Shown: positions 8,189 to 16,505 of the stretch, one piece after another
Layout of the letters: every line of letters begins with the position of its first letter
Position numbering within the stretch: the stretch's first letter is position 1
Assembly (NCBI GenBank): GCA_965217825.1
Contig: OZ244571.1
Coordinates: 4,340,001-4,404,000 of the forward strand
DNA length: 64,000 nt
DNA from: VXNE01 sp965217825
GTDB lineage: Bacteria; Pseudomonadota; Gammaproteobacteria; Pseudomonadales; Azotimanducaceae
Reading direction: 5' to 3'
Program-made: the position numbers and the translations under genes
The notes under the pieces: generated by a model
What the model was told of the DNA's origin: nothing
What the model saw: only the letters and a program-made list of their open reading frames with translations
Database searches by the model: none

Positions 8189-9405
8189 AACACCTCTTCC
8201 TGTGGGCATGCGTCGTCGCCGGAACCGTCGCCGGAACCCAGGCCCGCGCCGAATCCGATCTTGGTTTCCGGTTCAAGTGGTTCTCTTCCGCCGCCGCGCT
8301 GCCCTCCGCTGACGCGCAACGCCGTGAAGGCGGGACGCCAGCCTACGATCACAATGCCGACCTGCGGGTGTTAATGCGTGCCGAGACTGGCAGACTGCGT
8401 TTCATCGGCGACTATTCCCTGACCTGGGTAGCGGGCGATTCGTTTACGTTTGGCGATTCCGCGCGGCTGGACCAACGGCCTACGGAAGACGCCAGCCGGT
8501 TGATGAACCTGACACGCGCGATAGATGAGGGATCGCGACACCTGTCCGTCCATCGCTTCGACCGTCTTGCCGTCGAGTACCGCGACCCGCGTCTAGCGAT
8601 TACGGTGGGGCGCCAAGCGGTGAGTTGGGGCAGCGGCCACGTGTTCCAGCCCATGGACCTGTTCAATCCCTTCGCGCCGACGGCGGTGGATCGGGACTAC
8701 AAGCCAGGGGACGATATCCTGCTGATCGAACGCCGATTTGCGCACAGCGCTCTGCAATTGCTCCATGTGGCTCGGCGCGACGCGCGCGGGCGCGCCGGCG
8801 ACGACAGCTACGCCGCCTTGTGGCACGGAGTCTTCGGCGCGAGCGAGGTGGAACTCATGGCGGCTCGCCACTACCGCGACGATCTGCTTGGAATGACGCT
8901 CCGAACGCCGCTTGGTCCCGCCATGTTGCGCACCGACATCGTCGGCACGCGAGTTTCCCTGGATGGCGACCGGCGCATTTCGGGGATCGTCAACGTCGAT
9001 TGCGCGTTCGAACTGTTTCGGCGCACTGGATTGGTCTTCGCCGAGTACTTCCACAATGACTTCGGCGTCGACACACCGACGGAGGCGCTTCCCGCACCGC
9101 TGAGCGATCGCCTGTCGAGGGGCGAGCTATTCAATATCATGCGCGACTACCTCGCCGCGGGCGCCACCTATCAGTGGCATCCCTTGTGGTCGCAAAGCCT
9201 AGCCTGGATCGGCAATCTCAACGACCGCTCGAGTCTGGTGCAGACATCACTGACTTACGACCCGTCGGATTCCGCGCGTGTTCAGGCGGGACTGGTGGCA
9301 GCCCTGGGCGGCGCGGGGGACGAATTCGGAGGCATTCCCGGCGCCGACGGCGCCACCACCGGCGGCGGCACCCGCGCGTTCATCCGTGTCCTGTATTTCT
9401 GGTAA
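8185..9405 (+). CDS. Outer-membrane beta-barrel protein linked to the ABC transporter
   Basis: The start is TTG 8185, overlapping the ATPase stop, so the two are probably co-translated. The first 24 residues form a signal peptide ending near ARAES. The remaining 380 residues alternate in the manner of beta strands and finish with an aromatic C-terminus (RVLYFW), as outer-membrane barrels do. Segments such as VGRQAVSWGSGHVFQP resemble porin-like DUF1302-type proteins. A periplasm-spanning role with the ABC transporter, for example lipid traffic, is an inference from gene order. Confidence 0.75.
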   Translation: MKHLFLWACVVAGTVAGTQARAESDLGFRFKWFSSAAALPSADAQRREGGTPAYDHNADLRVLMRAETGRLRFIGDYSLTWVAGDSFTFGDSARLDQRPTEDASRLMNLTRAIDEGSRHLSVHRFDRLAVEYRDPRLAITVGRQAVSWGSGHVFQPMDLFNPFAPTAVDRDYKPGDDILLIERRFAHSALQLLHVARRDARGRAGDDSYAALWHGVFGASEVELMAARHYRDDLLGMTLRTPLGPAMLRTDIVGTRVSLDGDRRISGIVNVDCAFELFRRTGLVFAEYFHNDFGVDTPTEALPAPLSDRLSRGELFNIMRDYLAAGATYQWHPLWSQSLAWIGNLNDRSSLVQTSLTYDPSDSARVQAGLVAALGGAGDEFGGIPGADGATTGGGTRAFIRVLYFW

Positions 9406-9446
9406 GCGACCGAAACAGGCACCCGCCAGTCCGGTCGGAGTCGAGT

Positions 9447-9845
9447 TCACGACACAAGCGCGAAATGGCGGCCTCGGCCCGCCTTGCGGTCGAAGGTATA
9501 GGTTCGCTTGCATCCGTGCGCGTGATTTCGATGCGCAATCACACAATCGGCAAAGTCGGCGTTGCCTGACTCGAATTCCCGCAAAGCGATGCCAATGACA
9601 TCGTGATCCTCGACCGTGAACTCGGCAGTGCGCAGGATTTGACGGATCACCGATGCGACGACGGACTTGTCATAGTCGTAGTGGCCTGCCAAGACCCAAA
9701 CCAGTTCCAAGAGCACAGGGACGCTCACGTAACCTGGCTCCTGCGCCGTGCATTGACTCTCGATCAATTCTCCCGCAGCGCGCCCTTGTTCCGGGTCGTC
9801 CTGAACGATGTAGCGGACCAGGACATTGGTATCAAGTCCGATCAT
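9447..9845 (-). CDS. vapC: VapC-like PIN-domain toxin
   Basis: This 132-residue PIN ribonuclease shows the first acidic residue in MIGLDTNVLVRY (Asp5), a central Glu in VPVLLELVWVLAG and the later Asp pair in SGNADFADCVIAHRN. It overlaps the upstream antitoxin by four bases (ATGA), the normal toxin-antitoxin arrangement. VapC toxins cleave tRNA or rRNA when freed from the antitoxin. Confidence 0.9.
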   Translation of the reverse strand: MIGLDTNVLVRYIVQDDPEQGRAAGELIESQCTAQEPGYVSVPVLLELVWVLAGHYDYDKSVVASVIRQILRTAEFTVEDHDVIGIALREFESGNADFADCVIAHRNHAHGCKRTYTFDRKAGRGRHFALVS

Positions 9846-10081
9846 CGGTTACGCATTGCCGCCTCGATAATGGCCTTGTCCATGTCGGCGAGACGGGCGG
9901 GAGAGGACGGTCTGGGCACCATACCTTTCAGTTGCGTCACCGACGCGGTTGCGGCCGCGACTCGGAGATCGCCGTTTTCTTCCAGTATGAAGTCGATCTT
10001 GTCCCCCGGCCGGAGCTGAAGCTTGTCGCGAATCGCCTTTGGAACCGTCACCTGACCTTTGGAAGTGAGTGTTGCATACAT
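9842..10081 (-). CDS. vapB: AbrB/SpoVT-type antitoxin
   Basis: The product has 79 residues and a SpoVT-AbrB swapped-hairpin domain at the N-terminus (TSKGQVTVPKAIRDKLQLRPG). The C-terminal tail would wrap the PIN toxin encoded next. These antitoxins bind their own promoter; a perfect inverted repeat lies just upstream at 10096-10117. Confidence 0.92.
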   Translation of the reverse strand: MYATLTSKGQVTVPKAIRDKLQLRPGDKIDFILEENGDLRVAAATASVTQLKGMVPRPSSPARLADMDKAIIEAAMRNR

Positions 10082-10095
10082 GCTTTAGACTATTT

Positions 10096-10117
10096 TTCCT
10101 TACTTTGCGGTAAGGAA
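10096..10117. promoter_or_regulatory. Candidate antitoxin operator
   Basis: TTCCTTAC (10096-10103) and GTAAGGAA (10110-10117) form a perfect 8-bp inverted repeat with a 6-bp spacer, 15 bp upstream of the antitoxin start. It lies in an AT-rich promoter-like stretch, the expected place for autoregulation. Confidence 0.65.
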
Positions 10118-10160
10118 GAATAAAGCGTATCGGGATATCGATCAATTGCGAACACCATTC

Positions 10161-10909
10161 CTATCGCGGTGCCGCCTGTCCGTCGAGAGCCGCCAACCGC
10201 TCGACGGCTTGTTGATGAAGGATGCGCTGGAACGCGTCCTGCGGCGGCAATTCGATCGCGCGCACGAACAAATGCCGCGCCTGCCCGCGGCGCTTCCTGG
10301 CCTCAAGCAGCAGGAGGCCCGACGCATATTCGAGCAACACCACGCTCCTGTCCGGCGCAAGCGCGAGGGCCTGCTCGTAGTGGTCGAACGCGCTCTTTTT
10401 CTTCGCGCCAAGCAACGCGCGAGCCATCATCCCTCCGCGGCCGATCGCTTCCGCATGCCAGGAGGCCAAACTCAAGTGCGCCCCGAAGTGACGCGGGTTC
10501 AACTCGAGCGCACGTTCGATCAACGCGCGCACCCTATTCGGGTATCCCTCCCGCATTGATTTCATCGGGCCGAACAACTGGGAGTAGCGGCCCGTGGCGT
10601 GGGCCGACTGAAGATGGGCCTCCGCATTGGCCGGATCCAGGTCGACGGCCGCATCCGCCGCGCGCAGGGCGCGCCGCAGCAATGGCTCCTTCTCCTCCTT
10701 TTCCGCGAGATAGTGGGCATATATCGCCAGCGATTCGGCCGCCAGCGCTTGTCCCGAAGCGGTTCCCAACGCTTCGCCCAAATCGGCAGCCTCAATGTAC
10801 TCCCCCTCGAAAAAGGCGGCGCGCGCCGCTTCGATGGAACCGGCCGCAGCGCTTGCCAAAAGAAACGCGTGAGCGATGTCAGGCAGGCCAGAAGCGTGGC
10901 TTTGGACAT
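10161..10909 (-). pseudogene. TPR protein with signal peptide in another frame (probable frameshift)
   Basis: From about 10859 downward a 230-residue tetratricopeptide protein is readable (for example PANAEAHLQSAHATGRYSQ and LELNPRHFGAHLSLASWHAE). It has no ATG; TTG 10859 is the only start. An ATG with a good site (AGAGGA) lies at 10909 and encodes MSKATLLACLTSLTR in another frame. Joining the two by one base near 10870 gives a complete signal peptide running into AFLLASAAAGSIEAA. The gene is thus either broken or carries a sequencing error. The protein would be periplasmic, with a scaffold role. Confidence 0.65.
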
Positions 10910-10935
10910 GGAATCCTCTTCGGCGTCTCTTTCAT

Positions 10936-11084
10936 GGAACAAACGTCTCCTGGGAGCGCCAACGACCGGGGACAGTTGTTCCATGATCGACGAGCGGGGC
11001 CGGGCCAGGAGCCTTCAGCCGGGAGCGCGAGGGGTCCCCCTCGCAAGATACGGCCAAAGCCGAAGGCGCCGGCTGTGGGGCACT
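10936..11084 (-). repeat. Dispersed palindromic repeat, copy B (149 bp)
   Basis: It runs from GGAACAAAC through TTGTTCCATG, a GCGAGGGG/CCCCTCGC-type hairpin and the core ending in GTGGGGCACT. It matches copy D (20401-20594) in inverted orientation over its whole length. It lies at the end of the truncated response-regulator gene and appears to have replaced that gene's C-terminus. Confidence 0.8.
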
Positions 11085-11112
11085 TCCCTGCCGAGACTAG
11101 GAGCTAGAGAGG

Positions 11113-11690
11113 ATGCCGCGCGCAGTTTTTTCACGAACGTGCGCACCCGGTCGGAGTCGCCGCCCTCGGGTCCACCCCACACCTGGCGTAGCAGCGTACG
11201 TACGTCACCACACGTCCCGCGTTGAGCGCGAGCACGCGCAAGAGCTCATATTCGGTGGCGGTCAACTCCGCGCGGCGACCGGCCACGGTGACCCGGTGAT
11301 GAGCATGGTGGATCGCCAAGTCCCTCAGCACGAACGGTTCGGGCCCGGCCTGCCTTCGAAGCGCCGCCCGCACCCTCGCCGTCAGTTCCGTCGGCGAGAA
11401 CGGCTTGACGATGTAGTCGGCGGCGCCGATCTCAAGCGCCCGCGCGATGGTCTCGTCGCGCCCGCAGCCGGAGATGAAGGTCACCGGCCGATCAGCGAGT
11501 TCCGGGATGCTTTCCATCAGTTCGATCCCGCCGGTCCCGGGCAGCAACAGGTCCAGAAGCACCAGGTGAGGCTTTCCGCGTACAGCAGGCTGGACACCTC
11601 CCCGGGCTCGCCCGTCACCAGCGGAGCGTAGCCGGCCTTGGCGAGCGCATCACGAACGTACCGCAGCGTCTGCGGGTACCTGCGCAGGGT
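11113..11690 (-). pseudogene. Truncated OmpR-type response regulator
   Basis: Three consecutive frames give the pieces of one protein. These are a receiver domain lacking its first strand (PQTLRYVRDALAKAGYAP), then LVLLDLLLPGTGGIEL with the phospho-acceptor Asp and AADYIVKPFSPTEL. A winged-helix domain follows (LTATEYELLRVLALNAGRVV, then TLLRQVWGGPEGGDSD and VRTFVKKLRAA). At least two frameshifts are present (near 11560 and 11205). The conserved acidic pocket at the N-terminus and the last residues of the DNA-binding domain are missing. No sensor kinase is nearby. Confidence 0.75.
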
Positions 11691-11708
11691 CGACGCCTTT
11701 GCCGAATG

Positions 11709-12207
11709 GTAGCGGGCGCAACCCGAAGTCACCCATGTCGGGCTGGACGCCCAGATGACCACCGGCTCGTGGCTGCTCAAGCTGGAGGCCATCCATCGGG
11801 CCGGCGCCAGAAACCTGATGGGAGAAGAAAAGGACTACGCCGCCTTCGTCTGCGGCGGCGAGTACACCTTCTATGCGGCACTGGGCTCGAACGCGGATCT
11901 CAGCCTGCTCGGTGAATGGAGCTATGACGGAAGGGGCGTAAGCGGTACGAACAAGTTTCAGAACGATGTGTTCGTCGGCGCCCGCCTTGCATTCAACGAC
12001 GTCCAGGGCACAGAAATCCTCGCCAGCATTCTGGAGGATTTGGATCATGGCTCGCGTTTCGCGGCCGTCGAGTTCAACCGCCGCCTCTCGGACCATTGGT
12101 CCATAAACATGGAAGCCGTTGCCTTCCTCAACGTCGGCACTTCGGATCTCCTCTACGAGACGCGGCGTGACAGCTTTGTCGGGCTGAACCTCACCTACGC
12201 CTTCTAG
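11709..12207 (+). pseudogene. 3' fragment of an outer-membrane beta-barrel gene
   Basis: The frame is open after a stop near 11708 and encodes VTHVGLDAQMTTGSWLLKLE, GGEYTFY-like and LAFNDVQGTEILA sequence, ending YAF. This matches the C-terminal part of a barrel family with the strand pattern TTGSWLLKLEAIHR and VGARLAFNDVQ. The first half, with the signal peptide, is gone, and the join to the response-regulator fragment near 11690-11710 looks like a deletion breakpoint. It overlaps the end of hpnE (opposite strand) by 17 bp. Confidence 0.65.
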
Positions 12208-13474
12208 CGTTCGCTCCGGCGATAGCGCTGGCAGCCATGTAGCCGGAGCGCACCGCGCCTTCGATCGTCGCGGGTAGGCCCGTATCGACCCAGTCCCCCG
12301 CGAGGTACACGTTGGCGAATGCGTCCCGCAGCGCATGGACGGATGGACGGCGGCGCATTTCCTCCGGCGTCTGCGCGAAGGTGGCCCGCCTTTCCTTGAG
12401 GATGCGATACGTCGGCAGCACATCCCGTTCGAGACCGAGCGCTACGGCGACATCGCTCCAGGTTTTCCGGGCGATGGCTTCGGCGGGCTCGGCGGCGAGC
12501 GCATCAGCGGCGCTGACGGTCACCGATGCGATGTCGCCGCGAACGAATAGCCATTGCGCCACGCCTCCAATCAAGCCGAGAAACGGCAATTCCGCCGGTA
12601 GTTCGGCGGGCGCCGACAAGCGAAAGTGCGCATTGACGACGGGGTGGCTTTGCTCCGGGACAATCAGTCCCGGCACCAGGCTGGAAGCGGCGGCCGGCGG
12701 CACCGCCAACACCACGGAGTCGTCCCGCCCCAATGCGACCGTCTCCGTGCCGAAATCCAGATCGGTTGCCCTGCCCTGCCGACACGCCATCTCCCGCAAC
12801 CGACGACCAAACCGAACGGCTGCGCCTCGACGCCGCAGGAATTCGAGGGCGGGGTCCACAAATGCGGCAGAGAGCCCTGTTCGGGCTATCCGCGGCCGAC
12901 AGGCCGCCTCGCCCCTGACGAAGGTCTCGCGCAGTACCGGCCACAACAGGCACGCCGCTCCGGCGCTCGCCGGCGTGTTCAATGCCGCCACGGCCAGCGG
13001 CTCCCAGAACCTTTCGAACAGTACGCCGCCATCGCCGACCAAATCACGAACGGTGCGGCGCGGCCCCGCGATGGCGAACTGCAGCGCCCCAAGGTAGCTC
13101 CAGGCGCTGGTATCGGGCACGCGCCGTCCCTTGTCGAATATCCACCAGGGCAGCGCCCCGCGATTGGGACGCAAACACCATCGTTGGCCAGAGCGTAGGT
13201 CGAGGAACGGAAATCGGGCCGAGGCAGGACCTGCGAGCACATTGCCAGCGCCGATTTCCTCCAGGTAGCGCATCACGGCCCTGTTGCCGCTCAACAGCAG
13301 ATGGTTGCCGTTGTCGATCATGCAACCGAGCTTGGCGTCGACATACGACCGGCAGCGTCCTCCGGCCTGGCCGCCCGCTTCGTAGAGCGTCACCGCCCTT
13401 CCCGCTCGAACCAGGGATACCGCCGCGGCGAGACCCGCCAGGCCTGCTCCGACGACGTGTGTAGCCCCAGGCAA
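12191..13474 (-). CDS. hpnE: Hydroxysqualene dehydroxylase HpnE
   Basis: This FAD-dependent amine-oxidase-like enzyme has 427 residues. It begins with the dinucleotide-binding motif VVGAGLAGLAAAVSL and ends with LAGDWVDTGLPATIEGAVRSG, the typical FAD-contacting C-terminus. In the hpnCDE route it removes the hydroxyl of hydroxysqualene to give squalene for hopanoids. The likely start is TTG 13474, two bases after the hpnD stop (TAGCTTG), so the genes are tightly coupled. Confidence 0.9.
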   Translation of the reverse strand: MPGATHVVGAGLAGLAAAVSLVRAGRAVTLYEAGGQAGGRCRSYVDAKLGCMIDNGNHLLLSGNRAVMRYLEEIGAGNVLAGPASARFPFLDLRSGQRWCLRPNRGALPWWIFDKGRRVPDTSAWSYLGALQFAIAGPRRTVRDLVGDGGVLFERFWEPLAVAALNTPASAGAACLLWPVLRETFVRGEAACRPRIARTGLSAAFVDPALEFLRRRGAAVRFGRRLREMACRQGRATDLDFGTETVALGRDDSVVLAVPPAAASSLVPGLIVPEQSHPVVNAHFRLSAPAELPAELPFLGLIGGVAQWLFVRGDIASVTVSAADALAAEPAEAIARKTWSDVAVALGLERDVLPTYRILKERRATFAQTPEEMRRRPSVHALRDAFANVYLAGDWVDTGLPATIEGAVRSGYMAASAIAGANARRRR

Positions 13475-13475
13475 G

Positions 13476-14351
13476 CTAGAACAGTCCGTGGCGCAGGGCG
13501 AGCCAGATTTTTCGCGCGCGCGTCAGCCCAATCGGATCATCGATTCGCTTCCAGCCACGGGCTTGCAGCCTATCGAGCGTCTCTCGATACACCGCCATCA
13601 TGACGACGGCGGGTCGCATCCTTCGGGATCCGAGTTCTCTTATCAATCTGTCGGCTTCGCTGTAATAGCCCTGTGCGAGTTCGGCCAGTTCCGCGCAGAC
13701 GTCTGCAAATCGCGGATGCAGGAATACCGCGTCGAGCGATTTGGCGTCGATGTCGTGCTTCCCGAGCAAATCCAACGGCAGGTATAGGCGCTGCAACGCC
13801 GCATCTTCTCTCAGGTCGCGCAAGACGTTGGTCAACTGGAATGCATTTCCAAGGGCCTCGGCGATACGCGGCCCCGGATCCTGCGGCACCCCCAAGGCAT
13901 GGACCGACAACATGCCAACCGCGCCCGCAACCTTGCGGCAATAGCTCAACAGGTCATCCAGCGTTTGCATCCGAACGGTCGGCGCCGCATCCGTCTCCAT
14001 GCCGTCGATGACGGCGAAGAATTCGTCTTGGGGCAGGCTGAAGCGATGCACAGGTCCCAACAGCGCCCGCGTTGTCGGCCGAGTCGGCCGTCCGGCGTAC
14101 AGTCGGCAGATTTCTTCCCGCCAACCGGCAAGCGCCCGCCTTTTGTCGGCAATCTCTCCCGGTTCATCGGCGACATCGTCCACCTCCCGGCAGAAGGCAT
14201 ATATCGCATACATCGCGCGCCGTCGTTCCCCCGGCAGCACCCGCATACCCCAAAGGAACGATGAACTCGACTGCTCGACAACGCGATTCACATGGGCCCA
14301 CGGCTCCGGCGCGTCCTGGGTAGCGTCGCGGGCGACGGTCGGCGAACGCAT
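13476..14351 (-). CDS. hpnD: Presqualene diphosphate synthase HpnD
   Basis: The 291-residue trans-prenyltransferase carries two Mg-binding Asp-rich motifs: CREVDDVADE (54-63) and NVLRDLREDA (175-184). It condenses two farnesyl diphosphates to presqualene diphosphate. It is followed immediately by hpnE. Its usual upstream partner hpnC lies 2.1 kb away on the same strand because mobile DNA sits between them. Confidence 0.93.
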   Translation of the reverse strand: MRSPTVARDATQDAPEPWAHVNRVVEQSSSSFLWGMRVLPGERRRAMYAIYAFCREVDDVADEPGEIADKRRALAGWREEICRLYAGRPTRPTTRALLGPVHRFSLPQDEFFAVIDGMETDAAPTVRMQTLDDLLSYCRKVAGAVGMLSVHALGVPQDPGPRIAEALGNAFQLTNVLRDLREDAALQRLYLPLDLLGKHDIDAKSLDAVFLHPRFADVCAELAELAQGYYSEADRLIRELGSRRMRPAVVMMAVYRETLDRLQARGWKRIDDPIGLTRARKIWLALRHGLF

Positions 14352-14424
14352 CTCAGCCCCCGCCTACGGCGGAATCAGACCGCCGCTGCCAGTGACGTCG
14401 AAGGAGGAGAATGACGTCCGGGGT

Positions 14425-14715
14425 AGCCCGGATATTTCACCAAGCCGCTCATTTAGTAGATAAACGTGTTTTGGTTCCAATAGGTTAATCTCATATTGCG
14501 AAAATCCTGCCGGGAACAAACTGCGCTGGCCGCGCCCTCGCACGGTGGGGCCGGGCCACGGTCGGAGCCGAAGGCGCCGCCTGTGGGGCACTTTTGCCCG
14601 CGTGCGCGCGCGTACTCGCTACACCATAAGGCACGGCTATGCTTCCGCTCGCGAGCACGCCCACGCGGGCAAAATCCTGCGCGATCATCGCGGCCCTTGA
14701 TGAAATATCCGGGCT
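14425..14715. mobile_element. MITE-like unit with 20-bp terminal inverted repeats
   Basis: AGCCCGGATATTTCA at 14425-14439 is repeated inverted at 14701-14715. The match extends to 20 bp with one mismatch (14425-14444 and 14696-14715). The 291-bp interior has no gene but contains dispersed repeat copy C. It ends three bases before the IS110-type element, directly upstream of hpnD. Confidence 0.65.
14513..14592 (-). repeat. Dispersed palindromic repeat, copy C (80 bp, internally deleted)
   Basis: It has the GGAACAAAC end and the core ending GTGGGGCACT but lacks the central GCGAGGGG hairpin present in copies B and D. It is nested inside the MITE-like unit. Confidence 0.7.
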
Positions 14716-14731
14716 GATATGTTTTGACCTG

Positions 14732-15188
14732 TCAAGATGGCTCACGGAACTCTCACTTCATTCTCCTTGCAAAAGCTTGTTGTTGGCGCGGTGGATATGT
14801 GGGCGAGAGGCGCGCGAGTGTGGGCAGGCCCGGTGGGCAACGCGCGTCCAGCGCGTTGTCCGGGGGCTGTCCACACGGCCCGAAGGGCGCGCGCCGGTCC
14901 GAAGGACTCGTCCACATATCCACCGCGCGGTCGGACGCCTCGCGAGCGCCGGAGGCGTGTTGAGTCAGGACAAGGCCGGGCTGATTGCGACGGTGGATCA
15001 TGCTGATATGCGTGGATTGGGTACCACCGGACTTCACTGCGTCGCGGAGCTGGCCTTTCTCTAGTGGCAGGGATCACCGACCGATACGCCCGCTCGGGGA
15101 TCGTACCGACGGCACCGGTTATAGCCCGAACAAGGGTTCTCCACACCGGCCCGATCCTGCCCTGACTCAACACGCCCCGACCTCTTCG
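14732..15188 (-). other. Structured 3' non-coding end of the IS110 element (candidate bridge-RNA region)
   Basis: No credible gene is present. Two strong inverted-repeat pairs occur: 14786-14802 with 14912-14928 (17 bp, perfect) and 14954-14969 with 15161-15176 (16 bp, perfect). Smaller GC-rich hairpins lie inside the first. IS110 elements are known to encode a bridge RNA in a non-coding end that pairs with target and donor DNA, and IS1111-type members carry it 3' of the transposase gene. That this stretch encodes one is an inference. Confidence 0.4.
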
Positions 15189-16406
15189 CTACCCGATGCC
15201 GGTCGCGTCGGCGTCGGCTTTCGGCGAGCCGGAGGCCGGCGGGATCCGGGCCATCTCCCGACGGACGATGTCCCAGACGAAGCCGCTCAACTCCCGGGCC
15301 ACGGCCACGTTTGCCTGCTTGCTGTTCTTGCCCGACTCGATCAGGCGCCGGTACCGACCGCACAACCGGCGCTGGGCCTTCCAGGCGATCGCCTTGGCTT
15401 CGCCGGAGGCCGCGGCCGCCTTGCGCTCGAGATGCGCCGTGCGCCGCGCCGGAAACCGGTAGCTCCAGGCCGACTCCACCAGCGCGCGACGCGCATGGCC
15501 GTTGCCGGTCCGCGTGATCCCGCCCTGTCGGCGCCGCCCCCCGGAACTGTGCTCGCTCGGCACCAATCCCAGATAGCCCATCAACTGCCGCGGCGAGTCG
15601 AAGCGGCTCACATCGCCCAGCTCCGCCAGAAGCGTCGTCGCCGTCAGCGTGTCCACGCCGCGCAGCGCCGCCAGCGAGCGCGCCACCGGCGCCAGCGACC
15701 AATCCGGCAGCGCGTCGTGCAGCCGCTTCGTCAACGCCGCCACCCGGTCGCTCGCCGCCCGCGCCGCGTCCAGATATTCCCGAAACGCCCCTTCCTCCCA
15801 AGCGCGCTCGAAGCGCTGCCCGTCCAGCCACGCGTAGTGCGCCCGCGTCCAGCGCCCGCGCGACCAGCGACGCCCGTGGCGCAGCAGAAACGCGCCCAGC
15901 TGCTGGCGCGCCTTGAGCTCGGCCCGCTTGAAGTCCGCCCGCGCCCGCACCAGGTCCCGCATCGCCTCCCGGTCCTCGTCCGGCACCCACACCGGCGTCA
16001 ACTCCCCGCTGCGCGACAGCCGCGCCAGCTTGACCGCGTCCCGCCGGTCCGTCTTGATCCGCTCGCCCGGCGCCTTCGGGATCCGCGACGGCGCCACCAC
16101 CTCGCAATCGAATCCCATCCCCGTCAGTTGCCGGTACACCTCGTAGCCGCACGGCCCCGCCTCGTAACTGAACAGCATCACCTCGCCGCCATGCGTCCGC
16201 GCCAGCTTCTCCGCCAGCTTGCCGATCGCCAATGGCCGGTTCGCGATCTCGCCGACATAGACCGGCGGCTCGCGCCCCGCGGGCGCCACCGCCACTGCGA
16301 TGCTGTTCTTGTGCACGTCCAGTCCCACATGCGCCGCATAGTTCGGGCGAATCCCCCGCCCTTCCATCGATACCGTTTCCTGCTCGGTTGGTCTAAAGTC
16401 TCGCAT
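15189..16406 (-). CDS. IS110-family transposase
   Basis: The 405-residue protein has the N-terminal RuvC-like DEDD domain: Asp in VGLDVHKNSIAVAV, Glu in FSYEAGPCGYEVYR and the Asp pair in IKTDRRDAVKLARL. The C-terminal Transposase_20 domain (LAALRGVDTLTATTLLAELG, LMGYLGLVPSEHSSGG) holds the conserved Ser region. It looks complete and in frame, so the element may be active. The start could be ATG 16406 or the later in-frame ATG at MEGRGIRPN. Confidence 0.92.
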   Translation of the reverse strand: MRDFRPTEQETVSMEGRGIRPNYAAHVGLDVHKNSIAVAVAPAGREPPVYVGEIANRPLAIGKLAEKLARTHGGEVMLFSYEAGPCGYEVYRQLTGMGFDCEVVAPSRIPKAPGERIKTDRRDAVKLARLSRSGELTPVWVPDEDREAMRDLVRARADFKRAELKARQQLGAFLLRHGRRWSRGRWTRAHYAWLDGQRFERAWEEGAFREYLDAARAASDRVAALTKRLHDALPDWSLAPVARSLAALRGVDTLTATTLLAELGDVSRFDSPRQLMGYLGLVPSEHSSGGRRRQGGITRTGNGHARRALVESAWSYRFPARRTAHLERKAAAASGEAKAIAWKAQRRLCGRYRRLIESGKNSKQANVAVARELSGFVWDIVRREMARIPPASGSPKADADATGIG

Positions 16407-16505
16407 TGCCTGCCCTCCTCAATTCTGGCTCTGTCACGGTGGCCATAATGGCCGGTCCCCAAGATAATCCACGCACTTGAGGACGGGCAGGTCAAAACAT
16501 TATGT

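Larger units (their letters stand above)
14719..16500 (-). mobile_element. IS110-family element, 1782 bp
   Basis: A perfect 13-bp inverted repeat, ATGTTTTGACCTG, marks both ends (14719-14731 and 16488-16500). One transposase gene fills 15189-16406, with 457 bp of structured non-coding DNA after it and about 80 bp before it. The right end lies 6 bp past the hpnC stop codon. Terminal repeats and a long 3' non-coding end recall the IS1111 subgroup. Confidence 0.75.

Noticed and set aside
14742..15173. 143-codon minus-strand frame after the IS110 transposase
   Set aside because: It spans the inverted repeats of the non-coding element end, has no start signal and no family; structured RNA is a better reading.
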